Source: Hanleya hanleyi
Taxonomy: Eukaryota; Mollusca; Polyplacophora; Lepidopleurida; Hanleyidae
DNA length: 64,000 bases
NCBI GenBank assembly: GCA_036873755.1
Contig: JAVTVY010017472.1
Coordinates: 1-64,000, forward strand
Direction of reading: 5' to 3'
This document shows positions 1 through 11,000 of this stretch, one piece after another. The notes under the pieces are model-generated. The model ran no database searches and was not told where the DNA came from. It saw only the letters and a program-made list of their open reading frames with translations. Each line of letters starts with the position of its first letter. Position 1 is the stretch's first letter. Position numbers and translations under genes: made by a program.

Positions 1-1589
1 TATTGATATAGGCATCAAATTGTTCATCCCAATCGAATATATTCTAAGGTACAATACACTCTACCATGGGTAGAATGTCAGATTATGATTACTATGGTGT
101 CAGCTTGAATTTTGCTGTGCGACAACTGCGCATATCAAAGTGGCGCAAATAAGTCAGAATTACGACAGCATTATGACAACTGAATAAGGTTTATTATTGA
201 GAAAATGTTAATTTAATGGCTTGTAGAGTAAACAGGAAGAGTAATAGGGTTACATTAAGTAATTTAGAGACATAAATTGAAAATACTTGCAAAATGGAAT
301 GTCAGTTTTGTGCAACCCCGAACAGCAGATCCAGCCAGTCCGAACCCATTTTCGTTTAAAGACGTGCAGTCAAATTGATAAATCTCCATACCCGTCAATC
401 TCACGATCAATATATGCACTTTTCATTTTCCTGGAAAATACACCTTTTAGTAATACTAGCTTACTTGGCCTTGGAAAAATATCATTAAAGAAATAACGGA
501 TTTCATTATTTTATTAATTAGGTTACGGTGTTGGTCACGGTAAAGGTAATAATTGGCAGTTGGCATAATTGGCAGAGTTCAATATTGATGACTTATATAC
601 TGCGTGGACGGAAAGAGTTATATTAGCGGTTGGTGTGTAATCATGTGTGTAATTTATTTGTGTACAGTAAATAACATTAAGTAACACCAGGGCTGTTTAG
701 AGGCCTGATACGCAAATGATCTCCCGTAAGAAATTCACAAAGGAAATCGCTGTACAGGTAGGCATATTGCATGACAGAAAGAGAGAGAAAAACATCGTGG
801 AACTAACGATATCAGCATGTAGGTATTGTCTTGCAGTAAATGTGTACCAAGCTTAATGGCTCTAAACCACTTGTAAGGGTGCCAACGGACGCTATCTGTG
901 ACAGACAGATATACAGGTTTAAGGTCTCGATTTTGCTCCGTGACCGTCCTTCTATATCTGTCACGTCGCCAACGCAAAATAAGTCGCATCAAACCTCACG
1001 TGAATGAAACAAATGACGTCCTTTCTGACTAACCGTAACATAATCTCATGACGTCATGCTAAGATACGATTCATCTACGAAACAATATCGAAACAAAAAG
1101 GGAAATAACCCATTAGAAAAATCCAAACTCACCGAGTATCACGATCTTGAAGATTTTAGACAAATATTTTACCCAGTAAAATGCACTCAATTTAATGAAC
1201 TACAAAGGAGGTAACGGTTCTCTTCAAATTCATTCTCATGGCGTCACTTTGTATACCTTATACTGTCAGGTGTTACATCGACTATTAGAAGGTTACAAAT
1301 TTTGACAATGGAACAATGCTTAACATTGTAAAAATATAAAACAAAATCGAGAAGATGGGGCACTGTTATTCTGTTGAAGGTGTGAGCCACTCGATAAAGT
1401 CATCAATTGAATGAAAATTTCCAAAGAAAAGTAATCGTTTGAAAATGGATGCTCAGATGAGCATTGAGATTGTGAAAGCTTCATACCTGTCTGTCTTACG
1501 GCCAATGTATACACATTTTGTAATCCCGGAAAAACAACACTTCTCAGTACTATGATAAGCTTATTTCACTCATATGGTGACAACCAGTT
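1..1589. other. No gene seen (probable intron)
   Basis: AT-rich sequence upstream of the first recognisable exon. Short ORFs have no domain. Since the exon at 1919 begins in phase 1, this is presumably intron. Confidence 0.3.
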
Positions 1590-1700
1590 TTAAAAAGAGA
1601 GCCGGAGTGCCCGGAGAGAACCACCGCCCGGCGGCAAGTAACTGACAAACTTCCACACATACACCAGCGGGGCTCAAACCCCTGCCGGGTCTTGGCACTG
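1590..1700 (-). repeat. Possible tRNA-related dispersed repeat fragment
   Basis: The stretch runs GAGCCGGAGTGCCCGGAGAG through CAGCGGGGCTCAAACCCCTG. Read on the minus strand it has a B-box-like core (GGGTTTGAGCCCC). I recognise the wording from repeats that are common in mollusc genomes, but no second copy lies in this window to prove it. Confidence 0.3.
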
Positions 1701-1918
1701 TGTACATTGATTATATATATAGTTCTCATAATAAGAAGACAAAGGCAAGTTTGTTTGGGGGAGGGGGCGACCAGGTCGTTAAATATCACTTCTGTATTTT
1801 TTGTAGTAAGATGTACCCGTGCTGGAGATATAATGTTGAATATAACCAAATATGTGATGTTTATGTATGTACTTCATAGCATTCCAATCACACCAATTTT
1901 TCTTCAATTTCACATCAG

Positions 1919-2092
1919 AGGGCTGGAGCTATTCCTGTTATGGCGATCCAGACAACGCCCATCAAGTTAAACAGCTGAGGAAAACACTGCCGAAGACGCC
2001 CATCAGTACACAGCCGACAGTCTCGTGGCCCAGAGACCCATGGGATGGACAATTTACTCTTCCAGGATCAAAATTTGGATGCCCGCACAAAG
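1919..2092 (+). CDS. Exon of ApeC-like modular gene (end of one module, start of next)
   Basis: 174 bp, phase 1 to phase 1. A pyrimidine-rich tract ends in CACATCAG before it, and AAAG/GTATAT closes it. It reads GWSYSCYGDPDN (the Cys-containing end of a module), a Thr/Pro-rich linker of about 25 residues, and then SWPRDPWDGQFTLPG...FGCPHK, the start of the next module. Joined to the exon at 6294, the split codon reads Asp. The preceding exon is not in view, so this is the first exon I can support. Confidence 0.5.
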
Positions 2093-5000
2093 GTATATCA
2101 TCGTGTTTCAAACAACCTCTGTTGTGCTATTCTCCAGTCAGAATCAGAATTCATCTTATTCCTCGCTTGAAGAAAGTATCAAACTGTGTCCAGACATCGA
2201 ATTCATTTGTCACACAAGTTTTTGTTTTATAGCAGTCTTCCGGAAAAAAAACATTACTCAATAACAGGTTAAAGTGCGGACATTGAAATACGGGTTGAAG
2301 AATAGATTATGCACTCGGATAATTGTATCCTGGTGAATGTATATTCTAATATGAAGGTGCTATCTGAGAGTTATGCTAACAACCGGGTTACATTAGTCAA
2401 ACAATTAGTGTGTATACTGTTTTAGACTCTTACTATGGTAGGTTGATTATAGAAATAGACAAACTTCTGAGCTGTACTCCACGTAAACATATTTAATGCA
2501 CAAGCTTTCGACTCTAATGCCGGAGCCTTTATCAAGTGATCTGTTGAATGTTATAAAATTGCCGGTCAGTATACAGATTGTCCAATTGTTTATCCGTTTC
2601 CATGGATGATCGAGTGTTATATAGAGATATACACAATTCGCCTCTTTCTCATGTGTCGATCACATGACCTGCTGGGTGAGTTCCGGTCGTTTGGCGTCGT
2701 AAGATTTGCATAGAACACGCTAGTTTTTCGTTGACAGCGTCTGTTCCACATGAGTGAAAATTATACAAGTTGTCTTGCTTGAAAGCTAATGCACTCCTGA
2801 AATATTATCTACCAGAATCAAACTGCAAAACTCGGTTTAAAAAAAAATCCAATTGACTTTAAAGTTATTTTCGCGACCGTGGAATCTCCCGCAGGTTACG
2901 TCCCATTATGCCGTCGGCCGAAACTCACCCAAAATGTACCACGTGGCCTGCCATTGTTCATCTCCCGAATAGTGCTTTTAATTGCTTACTTATTCTCATG
3001 GAGTTTGGAGTCTTGAAGTACGGCGACATAATACCCAGAGCGTGTGACGTTTTGACGTCACGTCACAGAGAACGGATGGCGTTACGGTGTACACTATTAT
3101 GTATATCTCTATATAACTTTCGATCATCCATGGAAACGGATAAACAATTGGACAATCTGTATATTTACCGGCAATTTTTTAAAATTCAATAGATCGCTTG
3201 ATAAAGGCTCCAGCATGAGAGTCGAAAGCTTGTGCGTTAAATATGTTCACGCGGAGTACAGCTCAGAAATTTGTCTATTTCTATAATGATCGTGTAGTTA
3301 TGGCTGTGTTTTATAAAATTATATCTATATCCACAGTGTGTAATTGGTCCTATAATCTGTCTTATATATTTGGCAGATTTCAAAATGATTCGAATGATAT
3401 ATTTTAACTGAATGGCGTGCCCAATTACTGTCGCCAAGATTCACCCTCTAAAGACCATTATACTCCTTAACATTACTGATCAAAAATTACAAAATTATGT
3501 CATTCAATAGCATTGGAGAGACTTAGAACATCATCTCATAATTAAAAATAGAAACTGGTCGACATGGTAGTATAAGATTAGACTGAGAAGATAGAATGTT
3601 TGAAAATTGTGAAAACAATACAATTGAAAACGAATATCACTTTCCTTTATTCATGTTAATAAGCCCTTTTTACAACGAACAGAGAGAAAAATAAGTAAAT
3701 AAGTAGGTCTGGAAAAAAACAAGTGTATAAAAAGCTGCTAGTTTATTATCTAGCACAACTCAAGGTGTCCTCCGAAAAGTAGAAAAATATCTCCACGAGT
3801 GTGTTATATTAAGTGATACGTCATAATATTGTCTTTGTTTGGTCTCACGCCCAAGATATTTTGTTTGGACATATTGTTCCGCCAAAATGTATATGCCTGT
3901 GCATGATGCGAGACAATTATGCCTAAGCCAATAAAGTTGACTGCTTATAAGGCATCGCCACAAGAGCTGGTAATAAAAGTGAAGCTAAGTATGTCTTCAT
4001 CTGTAGTTTAAATATGAACCTATGATGCAATACAGGAAATTGTCAGCACTACTTTTTTTAAGATCCTCTGACTGATTTGTACGGTACGTCCGCATTGGTT
4101 TATCATCTCAGCTAATGTGTAAGCCTGAACATGCTCATGTTAACTGATTGAATTTACGATTTCGTGTGATTGATTCGGCTGGATACCATAATTGACGAGA
4201 TACTATTGAACCAATTGAAAAGTTTTTCTCACTTAATCTGCCCCAACCTCAACAAACTTCCAATGACCAAACTACTACATGCTGCAGTCAAATCGACTCG
4301 AATGTTGATAGTTGTGAACATGTTCAGCCATATTCAGATATTGAAGCTGTTTATACAAGCCACTTGAATGGATTCGCTCTACAGTACAATCATAAATTGA
4401 TTAAGTCATTGGAATAAACTGCTCACCAAGAAGCGTTGATGGATGAACGGAGAACCACGGAATTAGAACCAGTAAACAGTTTACCTGTTTTAGTTATTTA
4501 TAATGTCTGATAGAAAGTTTTCCTTTGTCTCAATAATTTGATCGATCTGTATTCCTGGCTATGTCATACATTGGTAGAGATTGAATGAGGTATCATAAAC
4601 TTAGTTTTCCGTGTGAATATCCGAAACTTTATATAGATAATCCTCTAGATGATCTGACAGTAAATGAAAGCTGATTGGCAATAATTGACGAATCTTGCCC
4701 CATCGATATATTTAGTCTATGCAACCCCCCAATTTCATTAGAATTATACGACATCGAGCTGTTAGTTGAAAGAACAGAGGTATGAGAAATATGTCTTCGG
4801 TGCACGTGTTTACATCCTGACATATTTTCATCAGTTTTAAACATCTTATGGATGAAGAATGTTGAGTTCGGTAGCACGTTATCAGAAAAGTTCTTACACA
4901 CCCATTGCTCTGCGGGCATCTGTTAAATCGTCACCTGGACATTGCTGATAATTTAACTTTATCAATTAATCAATTTGGGTTAATTTGAATGTATCGGTTC

Positions 5001-8000
5001 CCAATTGTCAAGATTTGATAGGCCTCTTATTTATATATAAACCACTTGCCTCAAGTTTGTGCCGAAAGATAATCTATCCGATCTGGAGCGTTGTTAGGCG
5101 AGATGATAACCTTTCTAGTATGCCAATCCGTGTTCATTTCATTTTAGGTCCGGTTTCTCGATCTTTCCCAATAACTCTTCCTGGTTATTATTAGATTTTG
5201 TTAATGTAATTGATTCTAACAACCAAAGGACTGGCTCACGAAGATGACGTTTTCCTAAGAAAATGGAATTCAAAGAAAATTTATTATACCGTTTCATTTC
5301 AAATTCTGTCGGGATTGTCTTCCCACTTCCCTTATATGTGCTGTAATTTCAGATTCAAGCCTTCGAGAAAATTGCCTAAACCACCTTTTATTCATCAATC
5401 GATTTCTCCCCTAGAATTTTATCAACCATTTTTGTTGATTTGAATCATTATCCAGACACAAATGCCACTCTCTACCGCTCTCATACAAATGCATGTGTTT
5501 ACCACTAGTCAAAGACACTTTTGAGGTGCCTAATGTGGACGACGATGTCTCACAAAAAGACTTCTAAAAAACTTAAAGAAATTTGGTCAGTGGGCCAAGT
5601 AATGTCTGACTGATATATACACAGTCAAGCCAGGTGTCCCGAAAAATCGGCACCCGTGGAGTCTCAGGTGTTAAAAGGAATGGGGCCCTACCCGTGTGAT
5701 TTCCAGGCGTGGAAAGGAATAAGAAGCAGACATCGTGATATGACTGAAATACTATTAAAAGCGACCTCCAATCATATTCACTCACTCGATTCACTTCACT
5801 GATAAACCGATTGTTCAAACGACCATATTAGCAATGTTGCTCACCCGTGGACCACCAAAAGCGTGGGTTTTCATCTCGCCTGCAGGCGCAACCTATAAAT
5901 CAGTTTTGGGCACAACAGGTACACTGAAACTGCTTCCGAGCAGATTTCTCTCCATGATTTTTTAGATATTATCTACACGTTTGAAAAAGATTAAAATATC
6001 AAGCTGACCTGTAATGCATATTCATTATAGGATGACTCTTGTCCATGACTTGAACATAAACATATTCTACGGTGTAGGTTCTTATTTATATTGCTATTTT
6101 TCCTACAAGAAGATTACAGTGTGTTTTGTCATTTCACTATTACCGAAACGATAAAGCACTGACTTGCTTTGAAAATGGAAAGTTGGGTTGAGGGTTGGGT
6201 GTGTAATAATTTTCATATTTGATGCTTTTGTATTGACTGTAGTCGTTTATGATTTCGATGACAAACCGTGTATTTTCCATACTTTTGCTGCAGACTACTT
6301 TATTGATGGGAAGATTTCAAAGCCTGAATTCGGTGACTGGGTTATACCATCAGGTACTCACCTACATCCGCTCAAAGGCAAAGGTTTGTTTATGGGAGTG
6401 TGTAACAGCACGTCTTACCTGCCTTGGCCCGAGGGCGTATATTGCGTTCTTAAACAAAGTAGCGCATGCCCAAATGTATGGAAATCAGGTGAGCTTAATC
6501 TTGTAAGTGCATTTGCTCTACTGAATACCTTGACCGGTAGATACTTCATGTAGGAAGCTATTGTCTGAATCTTTGTGCAGCTGAAAAGGCCCAAGTCTAG
6601 ACACATTGTTGTCCCCAGACTTGGCTATTGTATGCATTGTCTCGTGATTCTTACATGGAGCATGAATCCCTTGGCCCTACCAGGTCCCTACAAACCTTTC
6701 TGCGCTATCTCCGGAACGACAAAACATTGAGGGCTGAAACTCCGTGACTATGTAATTTATCATGTTGGGGTCATTTTAACCCTATCTGGCCTGGGCGATT
6801 TGGGGTGTACCGCAGTCTTTGGAGGGTGGGGGCGCGGAAAGTGCCCCCCATATATTTTCGCTGCCGCTAAGGCTAGCGGGCTAAACCTTACTTCACTATA
6901 TCTTTGGGTCAAGCTCTACAAGAAAATGTAAAAAAAAAATCCAAGATGGCCGCCATGATGACGTCACTGTGACGTCATTTTCAAAAAGAGCATTTTTGGA
7001 CGATTTTTCGATCAAAATGTTCTAAAAAACTGCCTCATAAATTAGTAAATAATAATCTGATATGAAATAAAATATGTTTTACCCGCTTTTCCGTATAGAA
7101 AAGCTAAAATTTTGAAGAAATATGACGAAAACATAACTTTTTCTGGTACCCCACATGGCCGCCATTTTGAATTTATCCATGATCCTCTGCTCCTGCAAAT
7201 AGGCTCAAAATGATAGCCTATAATATAACGTCGCGAAGTTTCAGCTCTCCATTTCTTGGCGTTACGGAGATATCGCAGAAAGTTTGGTAGGGGGCATTTT
7301 GCCCCCCCCCCCCGTCCCCCAGGCCTGGTACGGTTAATGGGGGAAGGGAGGGAGGGGAACAAATCAGTGGGTTTTTTTTTTGGTGATGCTAAGACATATG
7401 GTTTCAGTAAAATGCATAGAATTGCGTTGAATCAAAATACTGAATTTTTGCGTAATTTTTGAAGAAATATGGCGAAAACATCACCTTTCTGGTACCCTAA
7501 ATGGACGCCATTTTAAATTTTCTCATGATCCTCTGCTCGGGAGGTCATGCAAATTGGCTCAAAAATGACCCAAATATGGTAATCTAAAAATTCACGGAGT
7601 TTCAGGTCTCAATTTTTCGTCGTTCCGGATATACGAGCAAAAAACCAAGAGCCGCAAAATGCCCGCCCTAGGTCAGGTAGGATTAAGCTTAATTACATAA
7701 CCCACAGCAGAGGGTCATGAGTAAATTCAAGATGGCGGCCCCATTGGGGAATCAGAAAAGTGATGTTTTCGTCATTTACTTCAAAATTTCTGCTTATCCG
7801 CGAGAAAAAGATGGCAAAAACTAATTTATTTCACACCAGATTGATATATACTAACTTATTATGCAGTTTTAAAATAATAAAAAAATCGAAAAATCTGACG
7901 GAAAATCTACCAAAAATGTTTTAGAAAATGAAGCCACTGTGACTTTTCCGGTATAGTGTGATAAGTTCCAGCCCCCTAGCTCACGGGATAAGATAAATAA

Positions 8001-11000
8001 TTATGGCTTGGACAGGCCCCGAAAACGCACGCCAGATACAGTTAAACACACCCCCCCCTCTTGTCCTGTGTTCTGTTTGTGTTTTTACATTACGGCTAAT
8101 CGAACCTGTCAAAATCGTTTGATAGTTCCAAAAGTATGCCTATATTATAAATGTATTTATCCTATCAACCTGTAGGAACTATTCAAGTATACAGCGGGAA
8201 AAAGCATGTTCGTATCACCTACTGTTGCAGGGATGTCGGAAATCTATATACCACAATGAAATTCTACTGGGAAGGGAACGCTATGTGGAAATAACCATTT
8301 TACCTTTTACCGTTGAAAGGCAAAGACTGCCAAAAGGTGAGATTTATATAGTAAATCCATGTCCTGTCAATCGGCTAGAGTATTAAGAACGGTCTACTGA
8401 ACCACCACAATGTTCGCGGTTGAAACGAAGGAAACCTTCAATGAGACGTCCTTTCTCTTTAGTATAAGCAGTTGCAAAAAAAATCACATTACTGCTTCAC
8501 AGTATATAGGGGATTAACTAAACTACCCAATCGGCCGTTTGCTTATTAGCTGAATGAGAATGTGAAAGAAAGATATTTAAGTATTCTGGAGGCGATCTTA
8601 CGAAGATGCGTGTCTGCACCTAGAGCAAAGTCTGTCGAATCGTGGTCGTAGAAATATACACACGTGTTGGAAAGTGGCGTAGCTACACCTGGTTGTAAAA
8701 ATCGGGCGCATATCTGGGTCGGTCGCAAGTAAAATATCTTTGCTATTTTCACCATATTTTATCATTCGTGAAGAGAGAGAGAGAGAGTCAACTCTTACAT
8801 GTAATTTTGAACATACACGTCACATGCACGGAAAGAAGATACTCGTGTTATCACCATGACAACAGTCGCAGCATGTTGTTGTTCTTGTTGCGCTGGTCAA
8901 TGTGGCTTCTTCCGAATTTAATATATAACAATACAAACAGAATATTATCTGAAACTTAACACTGACTAATATTTGAAGGGAAGTGTGAAGCAATTTTTAA
9001 TAGGGAGGGAGAGATATTTAATATTTACGTCTGTCGTACGTTTACAAAATTCAGTCGCAGGGCTGACGTAAATATCTACGCCGGGCAAAAATTACTCAAC
9101 TTGGTAAGATCGAACCCTGGAATCGACCCATAATGCGGAGAAATTGCGCAGAATTTATTACGTACAAAGTAACCTGGTGAGGCTATTTCGTCAGATTGAA
9201 ACAGAAATTAAACAAAACCCTTTCAGTATGACCCTAAATTTTTAGCTAACCATCCACCGTCGGGCGATAGGTTCGATTTAACTGAAATACGTATCTTTCT
9301 CATTATTCAGTTCTTTCGTTCGTTAGTAGCTACATGTATGCTGTAAGGCTACGTTCATTGATATAATGATATGTATGTATAATTCACAGATTTCTGGCTA
9401 CTACTACAAAACCGAGACTATAGTATGGAAAAACCTTGAATATTATAAAATGAACACAACCGGGACTACAGCAGGCTTCCATCAAGACAGAGAAGAAAAG
9501 ATAGTTTTCAAGTTTTGTTACTATCAGGATAGTAAGTCACCTAGCTGCACTTTGCCTAAGGGCCGTATGGTCACGCCATTCAAGATGTCCGCATGAACCG
9601 GTACAACAAAGGCGTTGTTGAGATATAAAAAACCCATCATCATAGATGATCCTTCAAATGTTTGTTTTTTGGTGACAGGCTAGTCAGAATATCCGTATGT
9701 TCTCCAAAGAGACATGTTACTCGGATATCCAAGTACACGAAGAGTATTGCGGAGTCCAATCAGTTATAACTTCTGCTCAACTGTGTGTGCAACTCTAAAG
9801 GCGTGTTGTTTCACGTGATAGTAAAAACAGCGCTAATGGATAAAAATCTCTTATATATCTTCTAACGGACAGAAAACAGAAATTCGCATCGTTGTCTGTT
9901 TATTTTGTCTGTCGTAGATACTGTTTGTCATAGCTCTGGAATGATTTGCAAGAAAAGACGCCGCGAAGTTTGATTATGAAAGATCAGTTCCAGTACGCTG
10001 TCAAGGGCGGTTTAAAGTTTCTGTTCATTATGTTGCCAGGACAATTACTCCTCTAAAGACTTCTCTAAGTCAAAGTCACACTGAGCAAGAATGTTCCAAA
10101 AGGTCTCCCCTATACCGGTTTATTTAGAGACGTCGGCATGAATAGCCTTCATGGTCTAACGTTATATGTTAGTGAACCCCCGGTTTTAGACATTGCTTAT
10201 TCTGCCTTAACCAGACCAAGATATGTATTCTTTTCTCGAAATTCCCAACCGGTGTTATATTTACAGTTATAACTTCTGTTCAGTCTGTTCATAATTATTC
10301 TTTAATATAAAGGGGTTTTTTTCCTTCAAGGTTGGCCGTCTGGAGATTATCAATTATTGAAAGTAATGCCGGATGTTTGCCGTAGCAAAGGTATGACATA
10401 CATTCATGTAAAACAGACGATCATATATTCTTAGTAATAATTCTTAATATAATTATTCGTAACATTACAAAAACGTAAAATACTCGGAACATCGATATAA
10501 TGTATCTGGAACAAGATTTAATTGGATAGTCCCAGTAGAACATATTTTAGGGTTGTTTTATTATTTACTTTGATAACAGGGTAAACTGTTATTGTTGGTT
10601 CACACTTCGAATTAATAGGAGAAGAAGTGGAATGTTGCACTCTTTCATCAACACAGCAAAGGAATTCATGGCGCCCTCCATTCTTATTGGCGTCTGTCGT
10701 TTAACTCTTTTATAATCTACACCATTGACATGAAAGCTTCGTGGATATCAAATAATTCATTTCATTGGAGAGTCATCATGCGTAGTTAGCAACTGAAAAT
10801 GTAAGACATGAACGAACATAATCAGGTGTCCAAAATACAAGATTCTACCATATCCCGGAGTTAGATACAATCAAGCTAATTTTTTCCAATCAAGTTAAAT
10901 CAATACAATAAATCTCACAATGGACTTCGGACAGTAAAGCATCAGGCCATACCTGAGAAAAAATAGTCGAATGTGGATTGAGTAATGTCAGTTTCCCTCA

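Larger units (their letters stand above)
6675..8041. mobile_element. piggyBac-like MITE, interrupted by nested copies of its own family
   Basis: The left end at 6675 (CCCTACCAGG) and right end at 8041 (GCCAGATACAG, then TTAA at 8042-8045) match the termini of the other MITE loci in this window. Its sequence runs from 6675 to about 6775, breaks, and resumes at about 7690 (ACATAACCCACAGCAGAGG) to the right end. The interruption holds one complete inverted copy (6780-7333) and one incomplete copy (7338-7682). The left flanking TTAA has decayed to TTGG. Internal sequence is non-coding, so the element is non-autonomous. Confidence 0.6.

Noticed and set aside
2908..3192. 94-codon + strand ORF in the loop and right arm of the inverted repeat
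   Set aside because: It runs into the repeat arm and has no domain.
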